Shown in pieces: positions 53,749 to 64,000 of a stretch of DNA of 64,000 nt; the first letter of the stretch is position 1, and the number at the start of each line of letters is the position of its first letter. Under the pieces are notes generated by a model, which saw only the letters and a program-made list of their open reading frames with translations, searched no databases and was not told the origin of the DNA. The DNA is from Ancylostoma caninum. Its lineage: Eukaryota > Nematoda > Chromadorea > Rhabditida > Ancylostomatidae. A program made the position numbers and the translations under genes. Location: contig JBAJFG010000597.1 in NCBI GenBank assembly GCA_037903475.1, forward strand, positions 496,001 through 560,000. Reading direction: 5' to 3'.

Positions 53749-55341
53749 CTCAGAACCTCTGCAACAACTACTTAACCAGCTTTTGAGAAACCAATTTCAG
53801 ATCGCATCGGAAACTAGTTACCCGGAAGCTGGTAAAATATTATTTTTCGCCACTTCCTTGCTGACCAGTTTTAATGAAAAGCTTATAGAATAGTTGTTTT
53901 GACCTGTTCCTTGCTAAATAAGTGCAAAATGAAAACTTAGTAGGATACTTGTTTCCCAAAACCCGTTAGAACAGGAACATTTTGTGGATTACATTCATTC
54001 AAAATACAACATTTTTATTGGTGACATTCGCAAGCGTCCCCAAGCTGTTTGACACGACGTATTCACAAATCTAAGATCAGCTCGTGCCAGAGCGATAAAA
54101 TCCAGTTCGCTTCTCTGATTCTCATAGTTTACTGTGATTGGCCGATCATCGGCTACTCCTCACATCAGCTCTTCACGGTCCGCAGTCGCACATTCCTCAT
54201 TCATGGTCCGAAATTGTCTAAACAGGCCTCAAATTCAAACGGAAATCGTTCCTACATTAGGTGCCCGAAAAGGGGTTCTGATAACTGTGCAGCAGAACGC
54301 AGCCCAAACATCGTAATGCGTCGAGTAAAAACCCTAGCTCCTCCCAGTTGCTGCCATCCTGTCGTCAATTGCTGCACAAGCTTTCCTCAGCAATTGGGGG
54401 AGGAGGGTAGATGGCAGCAGCTGGGAGGAGATGCTGCTAGGGTTTTTACTCGAAGCAATACGCTGTTTGGGCTGCGTTCGTGCTGCCCAGTTATTAGAGG
54501 AGTTCTAATTTAATGTAGGGTCTATTGATTTGAATAGTTTTTCATTAGAGCACTTGCCTGTTATGCTTCGAAATGAATGCTGCGAAGATAAATCAAGTTT
54601 GTTGGTAGTGCATAAATGGTCATCTTCAACCGATCTATAGCTATTCATAATCGCAAAGCTCCCTCGAAACAGAACAGTACTGTCGGTAACTTTATACTCC
54701 TGAATAGATAGGAGTAGGTGAAATCTGAAAGCTTAACTTTCTATCGAACTAACTTCTCATGAGTTCTAGCTCAGGAATCCTAGAAACCGTGTTTTGCATG
54801 AGATCGAAAGATGCAAATCCCACGATTAAGACTTGCATTCTCATGCGAAACACGCTTTTCAGCGGATATAGCTGTTCCGAATTTTTATTCTTGTCATTGT
54901 ATGTAGCTTCACTAGCCACTAATTGAGTAGCCCGAATCATTCGACTACCCGTTTTGAGGAATTCTAAAATTTTGAGAGAAACTTTTGAAACTTGCACAAG
55001 CTGTAAGTAAGTAATGTTACTGCCGCTGTTTCATTATATGGGACCGCTAAAATACATTACCACATGCTAGGGATTCTTCCATTTCTGCGTGATAGCTGGA
55101 GAATATCAGCGCTAGTAAAATAGTTGATTTTGGAGAAAACTGGTAAAATAGTTGAATTGACTTCCTAGTTAAACAGTTGCGGAATGAAAAGCTAGTCGGC
55201 AACTATTTTTTCCACTCTGACGATAACGTCATACCAGTTTGCAACTGTTTTCCGCAAAAGCTTGTAAACTAGTTTATTTCAGCTTGTTTGCAACTTGCTT
55301 CTGAGAAATCCTTGTTTTCAACTTGCTCCAAGGGTTTTGAG
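53749..55341 (+). mobile_element. F2 element (F family)
   Basis: Begins CTCAGAACCTCTGCAACAA and ends 'gctccaagggttttgag'. Shares with F1 and the 27500-28930 copy the 'ttcagatcgcatc' palindrome, 'attacattcattcaaaat', 'ttattggtgacattcgcaag' and near the right end 'cagttgc.gaatgaaaagctag'. Contains a local inverted repeat at 54330-54450 ('cctagctcctcccagttgct' and complement). No intact coding frame. Confidence 0.6.
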
Positions 55342-55780
55342 TTGGTTCGAATCCGCTCAGTAATAGAAGAAAGCTAGCATTACGAAAACATGGGCGGACC
55401 CTGCAAACAGCCATCTTTTAGTTCTTCTAATGAAAATCTGCATATTTGTTTTGATTTAATACTCCGCTGGATCACTTTGGATCCACAATGGTTTCGAATC
55501 CGGGCTTTTCCGTGCGAGACTGCGCGCAAACAGTACCAAGCTGCCAGAAGTCGCTGCCTTGTGCGCTGGATTAGGAGCAGTAGCGCCTGACGGTTAGCTG
55601 GGTCATGGCGGTCTGAACGGGGACAGTGCTTGGGCGGATGAGAATGCAGGCCCCGTTTTCAGCTTCCCTACAGCTGCCTGAACGCGGTCACTTTTCGGGC
55701 GAAAACACAAACGCTCGTTCCGACCCTCGCCCCCCCCCCCCCTCTCGTTCCGAACGGGATTTGCCCCCGAAATTGTCTGA
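55342..55780. other. tRNA-like 3' half, then unassigned
   Basis: GGTTCGAATCC at 55344 is a perfect B box. The remainder, with a C-run near 55733, shows no gene. Confidence 0.35.
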
Positions 55781-56430
55781 GAGGCTGCGACTGGCGAGCC
55801 ACTTGGTCGCCACCCGATTCCTCGTGAGATTTGGTCAAAATCAACCGCGCATCCACGGATTGCTTTTGAAATTGAGTCCACGTGCACTGACCACGGACGC
55901 TTTTGTGATGTTTGCAAGTTAAAGGCAGCAGGAGCTGAAATCCTCGACTTCCGAGCTGAGCTGTGGGTGATGAAGTACAGACTCAGCACATCATAAATGT
56001 GAAACGAACACAGACAATTATGGCTTACCTGCAGAGAAAATGGAACATTCGTCGCGAACACGCCTGGCCGTGTTCGCGCGCGGACGAGTTTTCCCCGGCG
56101 CAAAAGCCATTGCGGTGCGTGGTTTGGCGCAAAGGGAAAACGAAATGCATTCAATTCACAGGGTTTCATGGCGGGACTCGGCCAAAACCACGCGCCGCAA
56201 TGGCTTTCGCGCCGGGGAAAACTCGTCCGCGCACGAACACGGCCAGGCGTGTTCGCGACGAATGTTCCATTTTCTCTGCAGGTAAGCCATCATTGTCTGT
56301 GTTCGTTTCACATTTATGATGTGCTGAGTCTGTACTTCACCACCCGCAGCTCAGCTCAGAGACGAGAATGTCAGCTCCTGCTGCCTTTAAATCGTGTAGC
56401 CACCAAATCACCTTCGCTGCAAGTATGCCC
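55781..56430 (-). mobile_element. E element (GGCATACTTCA family), interrupted by a palindrome
   Basis: The minus strand starts 'gggcatacttgcagcgaagg' (56430) and, after the 464-bp insertion, continues with 'aacttgcaaacatcacaaaa', matching 52433 ('aacttgcaaacgtcataaaa'). Confidence 0.6.
55923..56386. mobile_element. 464-bp foldback element, arms ~205 bp, TTAA-flanked
   Basis: Left arm AGGCAGCAGGAGCTGA... and right arm ...TCAGCTCCTGCTGCCT are reverse complements over about 205 bp with few mismatches; the loop is about 60 bp (56130-56180). TTAA on both sides (55919-55922, 56387-56390) suggests TTAA duplication as in piggyBac-type MITEs, though the ends are not CCC. Frames inside are not genes. 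Confidence 0.85.
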
Positions 56431-56998
56431 ATCCCTTTTCACATGCACAAGATACGACAACTACAGGAAAATTTCTGCCGGATGTGTGCGACTGTCGTAT
56501 GTCAAAATGCTTATCAATAATACGTACGTGAATAATAATACAAATACGCCAACAACTGTCATTTATTTTGAGATTATTTCCCATAAATATCGGTCAACCC
56601 GTCATGGAATTACAGCGCGAAAAAGAATCTCGCTGTGAAGTCAGGACTAGCTTCACTACATTCACTACCGGTATCTTTAAAGACCGCAAGATTTCGGAGG
56701 ATTCGCGTTTTTTTTTGTGTCGTCGTCACATAACTTCATTGAGAAGTGAGGGAGGAACGAGAAGCACGCCATCCGAGTCGAAAGTTCTCATTCTCATGAG
56801 CTATTTGAAAGAGAGCTCACTTTAGTGGATCGTACCGAGGTAAATGATATCCAACTTGAATGATAACTTTCATTGGCATAGTTCAATGTTAGAGGTGGCT
56901 ATTTCAATATACCACAAAAGCACCAACGAAATATCGAAATTGACTACTGTACTTTTTCCAAGAGTAAAGAGTACGTTCATGAGTTGATAAGTTTAGTA
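56431..56998. other. unassigned stretch
   Basis: Only short frames. No recognised feature. Confidence 0.25.
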
Positions 56999-57360
56999 GA
57001 ACTAGCGCCCTTTCGCGACGCTAGAAAGTGGGGTGAGGCAGCCACTTGAGATATGTGCAAAAGCTTCATACCACGACCCGTGTCCCAGCGCTTTCTCCAA
57101 CATTGGGCCCCCCGCGGACCCATTATCCATCGATGGATCCGTACCCTGCCGTTTTCTCACTGTTGGGCCACGGCGGACCAAATCCGCGTCCGTGGACTCG
57201 TTCCCTGGCATTGCCTCACTAATGGGCTCTTGCGGACCTAGTCTCCACCGATGGACCCATATCCTGCCGTATTCTCCACTGTTGGGCCACCCTTTCTCGA
57301 TTGCTGGACACCCATCCTGGCGTTTTTCTGAACTACGAGGCCCCGGCATATCAGTCCATC
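56999..57360 (+). mobile_element. Helitron family III fragment with 60-bp core
   Basis: Starts with 'actagcgccctttcgcgacg' and 'ctagaaagtggggtgaggca', the 5' block of family III, then about five diverged ~60-bp units ('gacccattatccatcgatgg', 'gttgggccacggcgga'). Opposite orientation to the copies at 583 and 8651. Both outer ends are lost. Confidence 0.65.
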
Positions 57361-57589
57361 ATCAGTGCACCCGCACTCTTTGTAAATCTCAAAAAAAAAA
57401 TGGAAGAAAGTTAGGAAATATTTAGAAAGGTCTATCAATTGCACAACTGGTTCCAGAAAAATGTCACAACAGCTTTTAATGACGTGTTCTTCGTTCGTTC
57501 ATCCTGTGTATGTATTTGATTGTACTGCCCTTCTTAGAAACAGATGGATCCTCAAGCTGTATAATCCCTATAGGACCTCAATAATAAGA

Positions 57590-57922
57590 GGTGCGCAAAG
57601 AGCACATCCTACATTAGGAAATCGAGTGAATCCTATCGCTGCGCACTCATCCTTTCGAAATGATTCACGTCCAGCGTTCCAAGGTTTTGTGCCGTTACCG
57701 ACAAAGCTCCATCAGAGGGGCTACTCTGCTCCGTATATTGCTGCTATGCATCGTCAAATCGTTGTAAACACTCTCGCCCGGAGGGCTCGAGAAAGCGAGC
57801 CGCTGGTCCCACCGCGAAATCCCGAATGCGCCCGACTTCCACCATGCCTATGCACCTATGACGAAACATCGGCCGAATGGCCCGTCAGCTGCGCATCCTC
57901 GCGAGCCACAGTCTATATATGA
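57590..57922 (+). CDS. hypothetical exon-like frame, Arg/Pro-rich
   Basis: The plus-strand frame open from 57461; the part from about 57590 to the stop at 57922 is more GC-rich than its surroundings, with protein-like composition (QRAHPTLGNRVNPIAAHSSF, QGFVPLPTKLHQRGYSAPYI, EPLVPPRNPECARLPPCLC). It may be a terminal exon. No domain is recognised and the acceptor is uncertain. Confidence 0.35.
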   Translation, partial: GAQRAHPTLGNRVNPIAAHSSFRNDSRPAFQGFVPLPTKLHQRGYSAPYIAAMHRQIVVNTLARRARESEPLVPPRNPECARLPPCLCTYDETSAEWPVSCASSRATVYI

Positions 57923-58179
57923 GCCTCACGGCTAAAGCATGCAATCATGTGCTATTCCCTCTACGCCTGCGCTCTAGAAAATTTTGTTGCACTACCACGA
58001 TTTATATAAGAGGATTTGACAGGTTTATCGGAGCACATGCATATGTCGAAATAGCGGTGCAAACGGGTTTCATTTAATATGAATTTAACATGAATATGCA
58101 TAATGAAAAGACTGCATGAGGATATGCTAAAATATTCGGGTATACGTAGTTAAGGATAATGGCCTCTTTTTGGTACTTG

Positions 58180-58428
58180 CAGTAGCACGACCTAGAACCT
58201 TCATTTATCTCTGTGTGGGAGCAAACCCTGAGGCTGTGCGAGCGCCAGAGGGAGTCCTGGGTCATCAAGCATACAAAGGATGGACATCCAAGGCTCAGTG
58301 CATGCTCATCTGTATCACTGCTTCTTTTGCGCTACTACAATTAGTTAAACTACTTTTTTTCGCCCGAATTCCGAGTCATGAAATAGGACTGTTTCACTTT
58401 TCTGGTGAACATCGAAAAAAAATTGAAT
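58180..58428 (+). CDS. possible exon, hypothetical
   Basis: After a candidate acceptor (GGTACTTGCAG) the plus strand is open to 58428. It reads RTFIYLCVGANPEAVRAPEG, then a hydrophobic QCMLICITASFALLQLVKLL. It may be a downstream exon of the frame at 57590 or chance. Confidence 0.25.
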
Positions 58429-61400
58429 AAAATAGTAGTTTACTTAGGATTTTCCTGTCTCTGAGCTTCATTTCTTGATTCTTCTTTAATTTCTTTGTGT
58501 AGCGTTCTGAAGACTCCTCTGTTGAATATAAATAGTATATAAATAATAATATAAATAAAAATAGTGGTTTCCTCGAATTCATGACACCAAAAACGAAGCG
58601 ACCGTGATATCATACTTATGCGGTGATCAGCAAAATTATATTATAGAAAAACCGCAAAAGGTACGAGTTGAATCTGGAGATACTCACCATTCAAGTTGGG
58701 CATCATTTAGCTCTGCACGATCTGCTAAGGTCAGATCTCTTTGAAATAACACGTATGAAAATGAGATCTACACACCATTTCTAGTCTCAATTATGAGTGG
58801 CAATGAAGCGAAACGTCAATTCTAATGGATCACCATCTCACATCCCGTGTGCCGGGCGGATTTGGAATTAAGACAAATGCTAAGTCTGGACCACGGTTTT
58901 TGAAATTTTCGAGAGGCAATATTAAAATCGGAAAGTAGAGAGTGTCCTGATTCGAATGTTCTCGTTCCTCTCTCACTACTCAATTAACAGTTATGCGAGT
59001 ATGACGCAAAAAAGCGAATCCTGCAAAATAGCGTGGTTTTTAAAGAAGGTAGAGCTGGTATTGGAGTTGTACGCGCGAGGAATGCACGAATCTTATATAG
59101 ATTGCCCTTACCGTTTCCCGTGCCGCTCGGACCTATGACTCCCGTTTGGGCACATATTATATGTACGTAGACGTGCGTCAAACGCAGTCATTTGCTGAAG
59201 ATTCTTCATGAACATTGACAAATGCAGTATGTAATTATGGGTGAGAATAGGCAGTAGCGAATATCGGCGATGCTGCAACCGCAAGCGCTACCGTGCGTCA
59301 GGTTTGCGTTTAGGTCTATCCTTCACATGTTTTTTTTTCGGGAACATCACAGAGATCGCAGTGATCCTACCAATTTCCCCGGAACCGTCCAATAATGTCA
59401 GTTTTTCAAAAACTCCCTGCGAAAAATAAAACAATTTTGGAGGGAGAAATGAGGTGGTATTCACTCAGTAGCCGCCTCAAAGCCAACATGTTGAAGATTG
59501 CGACTATGCATTTCTGGAGGCAATGAAACGGCCACGGAGTAGAATATGTTATTTTATCTGATAATAAGATTTTACCACGAGAAGTCATTTCGAATCGTTC
59601 CACAGAGAAACTCCCAAAGCGTACAGCATCTCGCGAATTCTCGGTATATTCGTGGGACCTGCCATGGCAGGTAGAGCCATGATCTAGGCCAGTGCTTGTT
59701 GTTTTTCCTATGCAACTACTGTATGTATTTGTGTGTTCACCTCTTCCTACAAGTTAAAACTTATTAAAATTTGCACGAACGTCCATGTTTTCTCATCTGT
59801 TTCTTCGTCATGCTTCTTAAAGAACTGCGAAGTAATTCCTTGTAAAACACGTAAACCGTATGGTGGCAGTACGCATTCCATTAAAGAAAGTGTATCTCTC
59901 AGTAAAACAAATACGAGAGCTAGCTTTTGTGTAGACGCTAGCAGTAAATAGCAGTGAGAAATGACAGTACCGAAGCACAATCGAGCGTGCTGTCGGAGTG
60001 TTTTGAAAGTTTCGTTATGAAAGTTTGTATGGTCTTCTATCTTTCCAAACAACCTAGCATTATTGCCACGATTGTTCGATTAGCTCCTCACATTCTTCTG
60101 GAGGAATACTAACTGAAGATAGCAGAAAATTCGCACGCATTCGTGATCGAGGTAAACAGTTCCACCAATTTTTTCTTTGCGAAATATTTCACGGTGGTCA
60201 GATACTGAAAGCCGTTGGATGTGATTTGACGATGAGATGGTTATCGCAACTATCTACTCATTTATTTATTCTCTAATTTTTTCAATCATACATTATTTAT
60301 TTGAGTGTTTATATGTTTTTTTTAAATTTCGTACACAACGACACCCAGGCACCTCACAGCATAGGATCAGGATCTGTGAGGAACTTGCAGCCATATATCA
60401 TGCTTCTACAAATTGGAAAAAAAATTAGATTGTATAAGGCAATGACGAGGAAGCGAAAGGGGCACATTGCATTAAAAATCAGTTTAGAAATATTCATAAA
60501 GTTTTTACAGTTGTTATGACAGAATTATTGCCTTAGCGCCGCTAGTAACACATATGATGCTTTTATTGGTTGTATTATTTTGAAATCAAAGATCTGTCTC
60601 AATTTTCCATTTCAAACCACGTTACGATAATATCGCACGGTGGTTGGGACTACAGTGACCTCTACAGATATTTTATTTGCATTCAAAAACTGTGTCTGAA
60701 CTACTATCGTTAAATCATCACAACAAATACAGATGTCCCTAACAAATTTTCATCATCCACAGCTCGCGGGACCGAACTTTAGTCGGTGCGCGCAGTAACA
60801 GCGCTCACACACACTGCGCCAGGCCGTCCTCTGGTCGACGAACTCCTCGATAGCTTAACGAATGCTGCGAAAGGAGTTGATTGTGTCACCTTCTTCTAAG
60901 ATTGATTTTGGAAAACTCTTTAGAGAACTTTGACAGTAGTTGTCGTTAAAAAAGGTCAACTGTGTCATAAATAATGTCAGTGTGTGAGCTAGCAGATATT
61001 TTCTAAACAATATCGCTTGTTTCGCTTCCATGTAAATTTTTATACCAATATGATTGCCCCCTACTAGGAAAAGCTTTGTGTGATCGTACTATAATAATGT
61101 GTTTAGCAATTTCCAGAATATTCATACAAGAATGAGATAGACTGATTTTACAATACCCGCACTAACTTTGTTGAAAATGAACGCTCAGAAGGCGGATTCA
61201 TGTCCTATTCGTTCCAGGGCTATAACTCAGTATAAAAAAATGATCTGCGGATCAAACCAGGTGTCTAGGACAGCAGAGGGCTGGACTATCATGCTATCAA
61301 GACCATCTCCGAAACTTTGACCTGGACTTTGGATTTCTAAAGTTCTTCATTCAGTCCCGATTTCGCCGCGTGCATCGAGCTCGACAAGGTGCGAGGCGAA

Positions 61401-62494
61401 CCTTTCGACGTCTTGAGAATCAACTGAAATAGCGGAATCTACAATGTATCTGCCAAAAAAAAAAGGCAGATACATCATTGATGTCAGAAGGCAAAAAATT
61501 AATTCAGGAAAATTAGTTGGAGGAGTGGTCACGTGCTTGCTTCTGCCAATTCCCACGTGATTTACTTTAGCGTTCGTCCATGACATAATTCAACACTTAG
61601 ACCTTAATGTGCCATCTAAACCTATTCGATTTTTTCACAATTCTTCACAAAAGCACGTAGTTTACACGATTCAGTTCCTTCATATATCAGGACGAACCTC
61701 CTAAAGAACTTGTCGATTTCTCCCTGCCTCACGTTTTTAAAGAACCTTGACATTTTCTTGTGAAGGGACTATGGTTTTGCAAGTCCTCTATCAAAAGTTT
61801 CTGCCTACAGGTGCCTGATTCTCTCGGTTATGTGAATAGCTAACAATATTCCGTCGAGAATGACCGTCGCTAATAAAACTGTCAGGCACACATTCAATAT
61901 TCTGTGGACAGTTCATAATTAAAATTCCGTCGTCATGAACGACATTCAACGAACATCAGTGTTGCCACGTATTCATACTTCCACAGCATTCCGTCGTAAA
62001 TTCCGGAATTTTGCTGTGGTGCTTGTATTTCCGGACGGCTGCTGCGAAGGTGGAAAAAATGTGACTTAACTGAGGATCACCAATACATACTTCAATATGA
62101 ATACGCACGTGCATTAAACTGCAAGAGAGTAAAGAATTCACGTATGCGAAGGCGGACAGACAGGCCTGAAATCTGAAATGTCCGTCAGCCCTTTGTTATA
62201 ATAATTTTGGTATCCTTGAAGCCAGGCTTTCATCCTGAGAACATCTTCAAGATTCGCAGATATGTAGGACCTGTGGACACTCCTCAAAGCAATGGAATAC
62301 TCGAAAGATCTTGAGAATATCAGGAAGCAGAGGTTTTTTCAGAGGAATGGCTGATTTTCTGGTGAGGATGTCTGGTACCTTAGATCGTGAGATTTTCTGC
62401 AATTCCTCCTTCGAATGAAAGGAGTACGAATACGAATTGAATGTATTTTCTCTGCAAATGTTGTACATGCCAACTTTGACCACGGATTACTGTT
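58429..62494. other. unassigned AT-rich region
   Basis: Scattered short frames on both strands (for example 61347-61586 minus, 62247-62483 minus) without domains. The 62247-62483 minus frame (ELQKISRSKVPDILTRKSAI) looks somewhat protein-like. I see no repeat ends or RNA genes here. Confidence 0.25.
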
Positions 62495-62580
62495 TCAGAT
62501 CAGAATTGCCTAGAACTCTTGAAAAAGTTTTAAAGAAATCTCAGAAGAAGAAGATTCTGGAACATTCTAAATACTCGCGT
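62495..62580 (+). CDS. candidate internal exon
   Basis: Bounded by a good acceptor (TACTGTTTCAG) and a consensus donor (CGT|GTAAGT). The frame SELPRTLEKVLKKSQKKKIL, then EHSKYSR, is open throughout. It is Lys-rich and helical, with no family recognised. Partner exons were not identified. Confidence 0.35.
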
Positions 62581-64000
62581 GTAAGTACGCATAGCTGGTG
62601 GACCTGACTCAGGGGTATTTATGCTCAGGATCTTGGAAGAAAATAAAGGCAAGTACTTTCTCCAGAGATTGGCCTCCAATTTCTAGAGCACGCACAGTTT
62701 TTTTCTTTCCGGAAAGTGAAACATCTCTGAATCCGAGATGCACAGCTCGCTCATCGTTCTCAGTTCTCCTACAATGTGTATGCTCTTTTCCGATTCTCAT
62801 GATTCAAAATAGTAAGTAGCTTTCTGTAAAACAATGATCTTTCAGGGATCGCATGAATTAATTCCAAGGTACATATATGTGAAGTCCCAATGCGGTCCCC
62901 CATTTATTCTCGCTCCCCCATTCCTCTGGTGAATATTCTGCTGACAATAGAATGCAGAATCGATGATGGCACTGTTCGTGCGAACGGATCGATGCCTATG
63001 ACACGTGTAATTAAACGTGTACATGAATATTTTTCACAATAAAGTGCACTAAATGGCTGTTCTCATCATATCAGTCTAACAATAAAGCTCGATTTCTGCT
63101 AAAACACAGGAATAGAGAGGCCACTTCTTGAGAAGCGCCTCATATGGAGACATGTGGAGATAGACAACAGTGATAAGTGCAGGCCACCCACATACCACTT
63201 CTGCGCTTTATTTCCGCTGTATTTCCTTGAGAATGAAGCCGTTTTCTCAGCAGTCTCGTGTGATAATCTTCCATAGTTGATGGCCATCAAGTTCTAATGG
63301 CTACCAGTGGCAGCTTGAACATCCACTTCTCCATAAATCGCCATTATTTTCGTGTGTATCCCTGGGGCAATCAATTTAGCCTAGCTTCCGCTCGCAGACG
63401 AAATCTCTGTGTTTTCCTTCTGTTCTGCACTTTTCCTGAATTGATGCAGAGACATACGAAGTAATCCTGATCAGCTGCAGCCCGCCAAATCCGCTCGAAA
63501 CGTTTATTTGAGAAAGAAGTAAATGGAGGAGTTTTAAGAGTTTCCCCTTTTTAGAAATTATATATCGGAGAATAATGTGTTCCCTCTTTTTTTCACGCAG
63601 AATATCCCTATAATGTACGACTGTATAAATGAATAATTGCTGCGTACACTTCAACTCCCAAGATCTGTGATTGGCTGAGGTGCTTTGAACGAAAGCACAA
63701 CTCTGTAGTGATTTGGTAGACGTTGCTATACCAATTCACCACAAGGTTGATAAGAATTCACTTATGTCTGTGGAAATTCCGTCCATGGATCCAATGAAGT
63801 TCACCATTGGAAAATGGTAAACGTACGATTGTTGCAAATGTTGAAATACCCACTTTGTTTGGTGGAGCCTATAAGTTTCCGTTTCTCATGAACCGATTCC
63901 TCGACACTATGTACATAAACTCTTCTCCAGAGATCTAATAGTTGAACTCAGCATTGCTTCTCTCTTGGATCATTTAGCTACAACTGTTTGCTTAACTAAC
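62581..64000. other. unassigned to window end
   Basis: A minus frame at 62800-62609 (RTENDERAVHLGFRDVSLSG) is protein-like but opposite to the candidate exon at 62495. Other frames are short. No repeat structure seen. Confidence 0.25.

Noticed and set aside
56040..56319. Frames inside 55923-56386 (for example 56040-56285)
   Set aside because: They lie in the arms and loop of the palindrome and appear as mirrored frames on both strands.
1..64000. Direct-repeat arrays as CRISPR
   Set aside because: Arrays are contiguous minisatellites without unique spacers, in eukaryotic DNA with introns and retroelements.

Overview
The window reads as animal nuclear DNA, most likely from a parasitic nematode of the hookworm/strongylid type. 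Support comes from an Srsx-type nematode chemoreceptor gene with short introns (about 50-800 bp), a BEL/Pao LTR element primed by tRNA-Gly, a CR1-clade LINE, and several mariner elements with ITRs of the Hsmar1/bandit sort known from hookworms. The organism call is inference. No rRNA, CRISPR array or bacterial operon is visible.

Layout. 1-6300 is an almost unbroken run of non-autonomous Helitrons with tandem minisatellite cores, plus a hAT-like MITE and (TA)n tracts. 6301-7586 (minus) holds four in-phase exons of an Srsx chemoreceptor whose 3' side runs into a (TA)n tract and a Helitron end. 8651-10515 is another Helitron with a long 60-bp array. 10.5-20.3 kb is mostly unassigned, with a Helitron inside a MITE (13657-14509) and a Tc1-like element (17004-17862). 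20342-25247 is a BEL/Pao element with two LTRs, 5-bp target duplication, gag and protease but no RT/RNase H/integrase. 25.7-29.3 kb is Helitron, MITE and mariner debris.

30005-30931 (minus) is a long Ser/Pro-rich coding exon, and 35694-37855 (minus) holds in-phase exons of an unrecognised gene. Between them lie a mariner (31171-32524) and two small Helitrons. 38716-39929 is an inverted-repeat transposon. 40828-47028 is a broken CR1-like LINE interrupted by two different mariners and one Helitron. 48.9-56.4 kb is a dense nest of inverted-repeat elements, including a 464-bp palindrome and a three-level nest. 57.0-64 kb has a Helitron fragment, a few candidate exons and otherwise little I can assign.

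The main theme is insertion history. Several insertions can be read to the base: Helitrons between A and T, mariners and Tc-like elements at TA, BEL with AGTGT duplication. Removing an insertion usually restores the interrupted older element. Several Helitron families with different ends share one related 59/60-bp tandem core unit, and that is the most unusual signal here.
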